DNA of 6,156 nt from an uncultured Bacillota bacterium (GTDB lineage: Bacteria; Bacillota; Dehalobacteriia; UBA7702), in assembly GCA_902766525.1 (NCBI GenBank), contig CACXDX010000058.1, forward strand, positions 1 through 6,156, in the 5' to 3' direction. The notes under the pieces were generated by a model. It was not told the DNA's origin. It saw only the letters and a program-made list of their open reading frames with translations, and made no database searches. Shown here one piece after another: positions 1 to 5,448 of this stretch. Position 1 is the stretch's first letter. Each line of letters opens with the position of its first letter. The position numbers and the translations under genes are program-made.

Positions 1-275
1 AGGGAAACGATGCGGCCGCCTTCGACGTATTTGCGCAGCACCATGGCGAAAAGCGGCGGTTTGGCGGGGTTTTCATATCTCGCCTCGCTCAGCTGCAGAC
101 GGGCATTTTGAGGATGGGCCGAAAGCAGCAGCATGCAGTTGCCGCGGCGATGACTGTTGAGCTTTAAAGTGAGGGTGCGCTCATCGGGCTGGTGGACGCG
201 GTTGATTTTAGCGTCAATCAGGTCTTCCTCGAGCTCCGTTAAGATGCGGTTTAAAAATAGTCCGTCGAAAGCCAT
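1..275 (-). CDS. rqcH: RqcH / NFACT-family ribosome quality control protein (N-terminal 91 residues, cut by window edge)
   Basis: The protein reads from MAFDGLFLNRILTELEEDL on the minus strand, and the 3' part lies beyond base 1. The opening MAFDGLFL, the segment LLLSAHPQNARLQLSEARYE (about residues 51-70) and PLFAMVLRKYVEGGRI (about 75-89) are hallmarks of the NFACT-N domain of RqcH (Bacillus YloA, formerly annotated fibronectin-binding protein). Known role: RqcH binds stalled 50S subunits carrying peptidyl-tRNA and directs addition of C-terminal alanine tails that mark the chain for degradation. The conserved Asp-Arg pair needed for tRNA recruitment (near residue 97 in Bacillus) falls just outside the window, so activity cannot be judged. 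The start is supported by an AAAGGAG Shine-Dalgarno at 283-289 (minus strand), 7 nt upstream. The gene is divergent from the Ca2+ ATPase, its neighbour also in Bacillus. Family assignment is secure; only about a sixth of the usual 550-600 residues is visible. Confidence 0.93.
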   Translation of the reverse strand, partial: MAFDGLFLNRILTELEEDLIDAKINRVHQPDERTLTLKLNSHRRGNCMLLLSAHPQNARLQLSEARYENPAKPPLFAMVLRKYVEGGRIVS

Positions 276-299
276 ATCGTTTCTCCTTTGCTTTTGTCT

Positions 300-328
300 A
301 TTATATCACGTAAAGGCGAAAATGTCAC
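300..328 (-). promoter_or_regulatory. Probable sigma-A promoter of rqcH (extended -10)
   Basis: On the minus strand a perfect TATAAT (300-305) is preceded by TGA, giving the extended -10 pattern TGnTATAAT. A GTGACA -35 element (323-328, five of six bases matching TTGACA) lies 17 bp further upstream. Transcription would start near 293, leaving a leader of roughly 18 nt that contains the rqcH ribosome binding site. The fit of box quality, spacing and gene start makes this convincing, although it rests on sequence only. Confidence 0.8.
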
Positions 329-388
329 CTTCAGGCATGGATCGGGACAAAGACGCATAGGCTGAATGACAGGAAAGGGGGACGTGTT

Positions 389-2971
389 ATGTGGTATCAA
401 AAAAGCGTCGCCGAGGTGGCGAAAGCACTGAAGACCGATGAGGAACGCGGCCTGACTTCGTGGGAGCATGAACACAGACTCAGGGAGATCGGGGAGAACC
501 GCATAAAAGAAGAAAAAAAGCTGACGCCCGGAAAATTGTTCCTGGCCCAGTTTTGCGATTTTATGGTGATGGTGCTGATGGCCGCCGCCGCGGTTTCGGC
601 CTTTTTGGGCGAGAGCGGCGACGCGATCATGATTTGCGCCATCATCGTCGTCAACAGCATCCTCGGTTTTGTTCAGGAATATAAGGCCGAAAAAGCGCTG
701 ACGGCGCTGAAAAAACTCAATGAGGATGAGGCTCGGCTGATCCTCGACGGCGAGCTGAAAGTGGTGAAAAGTACGGCGCTGATCCCCGGTGACGTGGTGC
801 TCCTCGAAGCGGGGACGAAGGTGCCGGCGGATCTGAGGCTGACGCGCTGTACGCGGCTGAAGATCGACGAGTCGCTTTTGACCGGAGAATCGAAGCCGGT
901 GACGAAAACGACGGAGGTCCTTTCGGAACAAAACCTCGCCGCGGCCAAAAGACGCAACATGGCCTACGGCGGCAGCGTCGTCAGCGAGGGCAGAGGCAGA
1001 GGCATCGTCGTGGCGACGGGCATGGGCAGCGAACTCGGCACCATCGCCGCCATGCTGGATGAGAAGAAAAAAGAGCAGACGCCGCTGCAGAAGCAGATGA
1101 AGCAGCTGGGCAAGGTCCTGATTCTGATCTGCGCTTTGCTCTGCGGCGTCGTCGCCTTCGCCGGTCTCCTCGGCGGCGGCGATCTCTATACGATGATCCT
1201 GACCGGTGTCAGTCTCGGCGTGGCTTCGATCCCCGAAGGGCTGCCCATCATCGTCACGGTCTGCCTCGCTCTGGGTGTGCGCCGCCTCGCCTCCCTGGGC
1301 GCGGTGGCCAAACGTTTGCCTTCAGTGGAAACGCTGGGATGCGTGAATTGCATCTGTGCCGACAAGACCGGCACGCTGACGAAAAACACCATGGAAGTCA
1401 GGGAATTTTATCTTCGCGATGGGTGGCACAGCCTTGAATCCCTGGCCGGAGAGAATGATCTCATCGCCGATGTCGCCATGATCATTAAAAACTGCAACAA
1501 TGTGATGACGCAAAAGGGGCGTTTATACGGCGATCCCACCGAGACGGCGCTGCTGCGCGCCATGATGATGATCGATGCTCCCATGGCGGAGATCGAAAAG
1601 CAGGATGAGATCGCTTTTTCTTCGGAGCGCAAGCTCATGAGCGTTTTCGGCCTTTATGAGGGCAGGAAGCTGAGTCTCGTGAAGGGCGCTCCCGACCGTG
1701 TTTTGAAGCGTTCCCTCAAGCTGAAGGGGAAAGACGGTATCGAGAACATGAGCGAAGGGGAGCGCCGCCGTCTCGCGGCGGCGGCGGCCGCGGCGGCGAA
1801 CAAGGGCTACCGCGTTCTCGCCCTGGCGATGAAGGAAAACGCCGATCCCCGAACCATGGAAGAAGAGCTGACCTTTATCGCCTTTGCCGCGATCAGTGAT
1901 CCTTTGCGGGAGAACGCCAAGAGCGCCCTTTCAAAAGCTGCCTCGGCCGGGGTGCGCAGCATCATGATCACCGGGGATCAGCAGGGTACGGCCGTTGCCG
2001 TCGGTCGGGAGCTTGGTCTCTGCGCTGACGAAGACACTGTTTTGAGCGGCGGCGAGATGGCCGCGCTGAGCGATGGGGAGCTTCAGGAAAAGCTGGCGCG
2101 TACTTCGGTGATCGCCGCGGTCTCTCCCGCCGACAAACGCCGCGTCGTCTCGCTGCTGAAGGCGAAAGGCGCGATCTGCGCCATGACCGGCGACGGCGTC
2201 AACGATGCTCCCGCCCTGAAAGAGGCCGATATCGGTATTGCCATGGGTAAAAAAGGCACCGATGTGACCAAAGCCGCCGCCGATCTGATCCTCGCCGACG
2301 ATGATTTTTCCGTGATCGTGGAGGCGATCAAAGAGGGACGCGTTATTTATGATAAGATACGCCGCTGTGTTCGCTATCTGCTTTCCACCAATTTAGGGGA
2401 GATCCTGGTGATGCTTTTTGCCGTGGTCTTTTCTTTTCCCCTGCCTCTGCTGCCTTTGCAGATCCTTTGGATCAATCTCGTCACCGACGGTCTGCCCGCT
2501 TTGGCTTTGGCCATGGAGGGCGGCGGGGAAGACCTGATGAGGGAAAAGCCGAGAAACGCCGCGGAGGGTTTTTTTTCGAGATCTTTTTCCTTTGCCATTC
2601 TGAAGAGGGGTTTTCTGATCGGTTTTTTATGTTTCGCCTCCTTTCTGCTCTGCTTTTACCTCTGCTCCGACCTTGCCGCTTCCCGCAGCGTGGCTTTTAA
2701 CGCCCTCGTCGTCGCTCAGCTGCTCTATGTTTTCGAGTGCCGAAGCGGAGACAGGCGATTTTTCCGGCCGCGTTTTTTCTCCGATCCCTTTCTCCGGCTC
2801 GTTTTTCTGCTTTCTCTTCTCTTTCAGATCGGTGTGCTCTATCTGCCCCGGGCCAATGTTTTTTTCGGTACGGTGCCGCTTTCTCTCTCAAACCTCCTGT
2901 TATCGCTCTTTTTCGCCGTTATACCCACCTTGTTTTCGTTGATCTCCGAATCAATTTTGAAAAAAAACTAA
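389..2971 (+). CDS. yloB: P2-type Ca2+-transporting ATPase (SERCA/PMCA-like, YloB/PacL family)
   Basis: An 860-residue plasma-membrane pump, of normal family length, that uses ATP to export Ca2+. The N-terminus has the cation-ATPase N domain (WYQKSVAEV). Visible motifs: actuator TGES 165-168; membrane helix M4 PEGLP 282-286; phosphorylation motif DKTGTLTK 325-332 with catalytic D325; nucleotide-binding KGAPD 432-436; TGD 528-530; hinge TGDGVNDAP 600-608. M5 has NLGE (N668, E671) and M6 has NLVTDGLP (N696, T699, D700), the Ca2+ ligand positions of SERCA. About ten membrane helices are readable: two near 48-96, two near 240-300 and six in the C-terminal 200 residues. The M8 position equivalent to SERCA E908 is Q777, so the second Ca2+ site may be altered. 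A purine-rich AGGAAAGGGG stretch (371-380) lies 8 nt before the ATG. No clear promoter was found in the 113-bp spacer. Ion specificity is inferred from the M4/M6 motifs; a role in Ca2+ or Mn2+ homeostasis fits the family. Confidence 0.95.
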   Translation: MWYQKSVAEVAKALKTDEERGLTSWEHEHRLREIGENRIKEEKKLTPGKLFLAQFCDFMVMVLMAAAAVSAFLGESGDAIMICAIIVVNSILGFVQEYKAEKALTALKKLNEDEARLILDGELKVVKSTALIPGDVVLLEAGTKVPADLRLTRCTRLKIDESLLTGESKPVTKTTEVLSEQNLAAAKRRNMAYGGSVVSEGRGRGIVVATGMGSELGTIAAMLDEKKKEQTPLQKQMKQLGKVLILICALLCGVVAFAGLLGGGDLYTMILTGVSLGVASIPEGLPIIVTVCLALGVRRLASLGAVAKRLPSVETLGCVNCICADKTGTLTKNTMEVREFYLRDGWHSLESLAGENDLIADVAMIIKNCNNVMTQKGRLYGDPTETALLRAMMMIDAPMAEIEKQDEIAFSSERKLMSVFGLYEGRKLSLVKGAPDRVLKRSLKLKGKDGIENMSEGERRRLAAAAAAAANKGYRVLALAMKENADPRTMEEELTFIAFAAISDPLRENAKSALSKAASAGVRSIMITGDQQGTAVAVGRELGLCADEDTVLSGGEMAALSDGELQEKLARTSVIAAVSPADKRRVVSLLKAKGAICAMTGDGVNDAPALKEADIGIAMGKKGTDVTKAAADLILADDDFSVIVEAIKEGRVIYDKIRRCVRYLLSTNLGEILVMLFAVVFSFPLPLLPLQILWINLVTDGLPALALAMEGGGEDLMREKPRNAAEGFFSRSFSFAILKRGFLIGFLCFASFLLCFYLCSDLAASRSVAFNALVVAQLLYVFECRSGDRRFFRPRFFSDPFLRLVFLLSLLFQIGVLYLPRANVFFGTVPLSLSNLLLSLFFAVIPTLFSLISESILKKN
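1775..1798 (+). repeat. Alanine-codon run (eight GCG/GCC codons) inside the Ca2+ ATPase
   Basis: Seven GCG codons and one GCC encode Ala 463-470 in the nucleotide-binding domain, directly before NKGYRVLALA. The segment aligns with the helix that precedes the conserved RVLA strand in P2 ATPases, where alanine is common but eight in a row is not typical. The near-pure trinucleotide run could vary in length by slippage without breaking the frame. This is a description of sequence only; no function is implied. Confidence 0.6.
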
Positions 2972-2991
2972 AAATTTTTCCAAATTTATCA

Positions 2992-3020
2992 TTGTTATCT
3001 TGAAACTTTTATGGTATAAT
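2992..3020 (+). promoter_or_regulatory. Strong sigma-A-type promoter of yicC (extended -10)
   Basis: A consensus TATAAT at 3015-3020 is preceded by TGG, which completes TGnTATAAT. TTGTTA at 2992-2997 (four of six matches to the -35 consensus) sits at the optimal 17-bp spacing, in an AT-rich stretch right after the ATPase stop. Transcription would begin near 3027, giving a leader of about 29 nt that holds the AGGAGAGG ribosome binding site (3036-3043). The yicC unit is therefore likely transcribed independently of the pump. Confidence 0.85.
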
Positions 3021-3055
3021 CTTTGATGTATCCTTAGGAGAGGTTTGAACGTATC

Positions 3056-3934
3056 TTGGTTAGAAGTATGACCGGCTACGGCCGCACAACTGCAGAATCG
3101 GAGCAATGGCGGGTAACGACCGAGCTTAAAAGCGTTAACAATCGTTACCTCGACCTTACGATCAAGATGCCCAAAACCTTCAATCCCCTTGAGGATCGTC
3201 TGAAAAAAGAGATCTCCTCGGCGCTGAGCAGGGGTCATGTTGACCTTTACGTCAGTGTGGAAGAGATCGGGGAAAATAAGGCCGCCATCGCCTGCGATCT
3301 CGATCTGGCGAAGGAATACTGCCGCGCGCTGCGGCAGATCGCCGAAGCGACCGACGTTCCCTATCAGGTTGAATTAACGGATATTGCCTCCTACAACGGA
3401 GTTTTGACTGTTCAAAAGGAAGAACAGGATCTTGATGAACTTTGGCCGGTTATGGCCCGCGCTTTAAAGGACAGCCTTTCTCAGCTGGTGGAAATGCGCG
3501 TGACCGAAGGTGAAAAACTGGCCGCGGAAATTGAAGACCGCATCGCCGGCTTGTTGAAGATCAGAGAAAAAATCGCTGTCAGAAGCCCCCTCGTCGTGGA
3601 AGATTACAGGGAAAAACTGACGGCGCGGATCAGCGATATCCTCGCTGAAGTCGAAATCGATCGGGATAAGCTTTTGAACGAAACGGCCTTTTTCGCCGAC
3701 AAAGCCGATATCAGCGAAGAACTTTCGCGCCTCACGAGCCATTTTGAACAATTTTCGGATTATCTCAGAAAAGATGAGCCCGTCGGCCGTAAGCTCGATT
3801 TTATCCTTCAGGAAATCAATCGCGAGGTCAACACCATCGGATCCAAAGCCAACGATAAAGAGATCAGCCGCCTGGTGATCGAAGCCAAGGGTGAGCTGGA
3901 AAAAATCAGAGAACAGGTTCAGAATTTCGAATAA
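3056..3934 (+). CDS. yicC: YicC/YloC-family endoribonuclease
   Basis: A 292-residue cytoplasmic protein of standard length. The N-terminal YicC domain opens with VRSMTGYGR (residues 2-10) and continues with ELKSVNNRYLDLTIKMP (about 23-39), a diagnostic family stretch. The C-terminal DUF1732 domain holds GRKLDFILQEINREVNTIGS and ends KGELEKIREQVQNFE. The region between them is charged and probably helical. Known for the family: YicC of E. coli is an oligomeric endoribonuclease linked to small-RNA turnover, and YloC is the Bacillus relative; the exact substrate here is unknown. The start is TTG at 3056, because an in-frame TAG at 3035 leaves no better upstream start and TTG yields MVRSMTGYG, matching the family's usual MIRSMTGFG. 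The next ATG (3068) would clip this conserved N-terminus. The ribosome site AGGAGAGG (3036-3043) lies 12 nt upstream, slightly long. A strong promoter precedes it and mIHF follows after 98 bp. Confidence 0.93.
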   Translation: MVRSMTGYGRTTAESEQWRVTTELKSVNNRYLDLTIKMPKTFNPLEDRLKKEISSALSRGHVDLYVSVEEIGENKAAIACDLDLAKEYCRALRQIAEATDVPYQVELTDIASYNGVLTVQKEEQDLDELWPVMARALKDSLSQLVEMRVTEGEKLAAEIEDRIAGLLKIREKIAVRSPLVVEDYREKLTARISDILAEVEIDRDKLLNETAFFADKADISEELSRLTSHFEQFSDYLRKDEPVGRKLDFILQEINREVNTIGSKANDKEISRLVIEAKGELEKIREQVQNFE

Positions 3935-4019
3935 TTTTTTATTTTCATATTTTTTAATATCGTCTGTTTTCTGGCGTTCAACGTCAGTTCCCGGCTCAGC
4001 CGGAAATATATATATAAAT
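3935..4019 (+). other. Spacer and leader before mIHF with a GC-rich palindrome and a TA run
   Basis: The first part (3935-3960) is very AT-rich and can form only an A/T hairpin (3947-3960), too weak to be called a terminator. The second part has a perfect inverted repeat, CCGGC-TCA-GCCGG (3991-4003), able to form a 5-bp, 3-nt-loop hairpin. It is followed by an alternating TA run (4007-4016) that leads straight into the mIHF ribosome site. There is no T-tract after the palindrome, so it is not a terminator; an operator or mRNA-stabilising hairpin is possible. I found no convincing promoter, so co-transcription with yicC is the simplest reading. Confidence 0.35.
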
Positions 4020-4024
4020 GGAGG
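4020..4024 (+). promoter_or_regulatory. Ribosome binding site that fixes the mIHF start
   Basis: GGAGG lies 8 nt before the ATG at 4033. It overlaps the in-frame ATG at 4018, which cannot be the start because its only Shine-Dalgarno candidate lies within its own codons. Confidence 0.8.
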
Positions 4025-4032
4025 ATGTTACT

Positions 4033-4338
4033 ATGGCAGTTCCGAATTTAACCAAAGACGAAAGAGCCAAAGCATTGGCAAAAGCGCAGGAAATGCGCAC
4101 TAAGAGAATGGAACTCAGAAAAGAATTGAAAGCCGGCAATGTTGCCCTGGCCGACATTTTCAAGAGAGACGACGAAGTCGTTACCAGAATGAAGGTTAAG
4201 TATTTGCTGGAATCTCTTCCCAATATCGGTAAAATTACCGCCGCTTCGATCATGAAAGAAGTGGGAATCAACGAATCCAGACGCGTTCAGGGTCTGGGCA
4301 AACGCCAGAAAGCCGCGCTTCTGGAAAAAATCGGCTGA
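4033..4338 (+). CDS. mihF: Integration host factor, actinobacterial type (mIHF-like nucleoid protein)
   Basis: A 101-residue basic protein. It has an N-terminal charged helix rich in Lys, Arg and Glu (about residues 7-33), a linker, then KVKYLLESLPNIGKITAASI (54-73) and NESRRVQGLGKRQKAALLEK (80-99). The LLESLPNIGK helix-hairpin-helix-like core and the ESRRVQGLG loop are signatures of mIHF, the S13-like/H2TH protein that binds and bends DNA without sequence relation to proteobacterial IHF. In Mycobacterium and Streptomyces it is an abundant nucleoid protein needed for growth or development, and it commonly sits beside gmk, as here. Starting at 4033 gives MAVPNL, like the usual family MALPPL-type start. 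In Bacillus this slot holds remA, an unrelated DNA-binding regulator. Six of nine arginines use AGA, unlike the CGC-rich Ca2+ ATPase gene, which suggests either very high expression or separate ancestry. The family call is firm; the regulatory role is inferred. Confidence 0.9.
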   Translation: MAVPNLTKDERAKALAKAQEMRTKRMELRKELKAGNVALADIFKRDDEVVTRMKVKYLLESLPNIGKITAASIMKEVGINESRRVQGLGKRQKAALLEKIG

Positions 4339-4360
4339 GCACAACGCTTAGCTGCTGTTT
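4332..4360 (+). terminator. Possible intrinsic terminator at the end of mIHF
   Basis: CGGCTGAGC (4332-4340) can pair with GCTTAGCTG (4346-4354) over 9 bp, including two G-U pairs, around the loop ACAAC. A short T-rich tail, CTGTTTT (4355-4361), follows. The stem overlaps the mIHF stop codon. The tail is weak, so partial termination is more likely than a hard stop, and the hairpin could also protect the mIHF transcript's 3' end. Confidence 0.4.
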
Positions 4361-4525
4361 TCGACCCCGGTAAATGAAACATTCGCCGGCACCACATGAG
4401 CAGTGTCTCTTCCTCCCGGAAGAAGATTCCCCCAAGGCGCGGTTATTAGACCCGGTGAAAACGTTTTGCGGAAGATCTTTTTTTGATTTCCTTTCCACAG
4501 AGGACAATTACGGAGGAAAATGAGC
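4339..4525 (+). other. 187-base gap before gmk with two further candidate RNA hairpins and an unassigned 49-codon open frame
   Basis: After the mIHF hairpin there are two more inverted repeats. At 4367-4389, CCGG-TAAATG pairs with CATTCG-CCGG around an AAA loop (one mismatch). At 4408-4423, TCTTCC pairs with GGAAGA around TCCC. A second GGAAGA at 4470-4475, just before TCTTTTTTT (4476-4484), could compete for the same TCTTCC. Related blocks GACCCCGGTAAA (4363-4374) and GACCCGGTGAAAA (4449-4461) repeat 86 bases apart. An open frame from ATG 4374 to TGA 4521 spans the gap, but it has no ribosome binding site and matches nothing I know. I recognise no riboswitch class and no clear promoter. A long gmk leader with attenuation is possible but unproven. 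Confidence 0.35.
4512..4516 (+). promoter_or_regulatory. Ribosome binding site that favours the second ATG of gmk
   Basis: GGAGG is 3 nt from the ATG at 4520, which is too close, and 9 nt from the in-frame ATG at 4526, which is normal. The shorter start is therefore preferred. Confidence 0.7.
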
Positions 4526-5146
4526 ATGAGGACTCCAAAAGGACTCCTGTTTGTGATATCCGGTCCCTCCGGTGTGGGTAAGGGTACCATCTGCGCCAAA
4601 CTTTTGGAGCGTGAGCCCAATCTCAGGCTTTCCCTTTCCGATACCACCCGCGACGCGCGGGAAGGAGAGATTGACGGTGTCAATTATTCCTTTATTACCA
4701 AGGAAAAGTTTCTTGCCAACGTCGAAAACGACGCCTATTTGGAATGGGCGAATGTTTATGATCATTTCTACGGCACGCCGAAATCGGCGGTGGAAATGAA
4801 CATTCAATCAGGTATAGATACGCTCCTTGAGATCGATACTCAAGGAGCTTCTATTATAAAAGAGAAGTGTCCTCACGGGATCTTCATCTTTATTGCTCCC
4901 CCCAACTACAGCGCTTTGGAAACGCGCCTGAGAGGGCGGAGCACCGACAGCGAGGAGACGATCTTGAAGCGCCTCAGCCAGTTTGGGCAGGAGATCCGCA
5001 GGATGCCGATGTATGATTACGTTGTCGTCAACGATGATCTTGAATGCGCCGTCGACAGGGTGCGTTCGGTGATCATCGCGGAGCATCAGCGCTTCGCCAA
5101 TTCCACGATATTCGCTGAATTATTTAAGGAGGATGATGTCTTATGA
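4526..5146 (+). CDS. gmk: Guanylate kinase
   Basis: A 206-residue cytosolic enzyme that phosphorylates GMP to GDP with ATP, an essential step in GTP and dGTP supply and in (p)ppGpp metabolism. The P-loop GPSGVGKGT is at residues 13-21. GMP-binding residues known from yeast guanylate kinase all appear at a constant offset: R42 and R45 in SDTTRDAREGE, E48, Y54, E73 in YLEW, Y82 in FYGTP and D104 in LLEIDTQGA. The lid and C-terminal part carry LRGRSTDSEE and YDYVVVNDD, also typical. No key residue is missing. The start at 4526 is chosen from ribosome-site spacing; ATG 4520 would add only Met-Ser. The stop overlaps the rpoZ start by 4 nt (ATGA), a common sign of translational coupling, and the gmk-rpoZ-coaBC order is widely conserved. 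No promoter of its own was recognised. Confidence 0.97.
   Translation: MRTPKGLLFVISGPSGVGKGTICAKLLEREPNLRLSLSDTTRDAREGEIDGVNYSFITKEKFLANVENDAYLEWANVYDHFYGTPKSAVEMNIQSGIDTLLEIDTQGASIIKEKCPHGIFIFIAPPNYSALETRLRGRSTDSEETILKRLSQFGQEIRRMPMYDYVVVNDDLECAVDRVRSVIIAEHQRFANSTIFAELFKEDDVL
5126..5132 (+). promoter_or_regulatory. rpoZ ribosome binding site inside the end of gmk
   Basis: AAGGAGG lies within the last gmk codons, 10 nt before ATG 5143 and 13 nt before the adjacent in-frame ATG 5146, favouring the first. Confidence 0.75.
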
Positions 5147-5448
5147 TGGTTGAACCGGGCATGGATGTTTTGCTGGAAAAAGTGGACTCCAAATATACCT
5201 TGGTATCGGTAAGCGCCAAGAGGGCGCGGGAAATCATGAAGAAGGACGGCACCGATACGGAAAATCCCGTGTCCGTCGCTCTTCACCAGATCGCCGACGG
5301 CAAAGTCCTCTGGCAGCGGGAAGAAGATATTCCCCGGGAAGAAGCGGCTCAGCCGGAAGAGGATCCGGCGGAAGCGGCGCCCGCGGAGGAAATCCCCGCG
5401 GCGGAACCCCCCGCAGAGGACGAAGCATCGGAGGCTGAAAATGACTGA
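5143..5448 (+). CDS. rpoZ: RNA polymerase omega subunit with an acidic C-terminal tail
   Basis: A 101-residue protein that helps fold the beta-prime subunit and assemble RNA polymerase. The omega core is clear: MDVLLEKVDSKYTLVSVSAK (residues 7-26), followed by RAREIM and NPVSVALHQIADGKV (41-55). The core ends near residue 58, giving roughly the length of a short omega. Residues 59-101 form an added tail rich in Glu, Ala and Pro, with 18 acidic residues among 43 and almost no positive charge, predicted to be disordered. Tail length and composition vary in the family; whether this one has a role is unknown. In some bacteria omega takes part in the ppGpp site, but I do not claim that here. The gene overlaps gmk by 4 nt and coaBC by 8 nt, so it is translated as part of a coupled operon. 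Confidence 0.95.
   Translation: MMVEPGMDVLLEKVDSKYTLVSVSAKRAREIMKKDGTDTENPVSVALHQIADGKVLWQREEDIPREEAAQPEEDPAEAAPAEEIPAAEPPAEDEASEAEND

Noticed and set aside
157..360. A plus-strand open frame opposite the rqcH start
   Set aside because: It is antisense to the conserved NFACT N-terminus, and its Ser-rich product looks like a shadow translation.
251..931. A 226-codon minus-strand open frame overlapping the rqcH start, the spacer and the ATPase N-terminus
   Set aside because: It runs through the rqcH promoter and ribosome site and opposite the conserved ATPase domain; the His- and Arg-rich product resembles no family.
2569..2576. Run of eight T in the ATPase as a frameshift or programmed slippage site
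   Set aside because: The frame continues intact into M7-M10 with normal family features; nothing suggests a productive alternative product.
3935..3960. Terminator after yicC
   Set aside because: There are T runs but only an A/T stem; no GC-rich hairpin precedes them.
4018..4032. Upstream ATG adding five residues to mIHF
   Set aside because: The GGAGG ribosome site overlaps this ATG, so translation should start at 4033, which also matches the family N-terminus.
4485..4511. Promoter directly before gmk (TTGATT with a downstream AATTAC)
   Set aside because: The -10 match is poor and would overlap the ribosome binding site.
4520..4525. ATG 4520 as the gmk start
   Set aside because: Only 3 nt separate it from the Shine-Dalgarno; ATG 4526 has normal spacing. 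It adds only two residues, so the choice is not critical.
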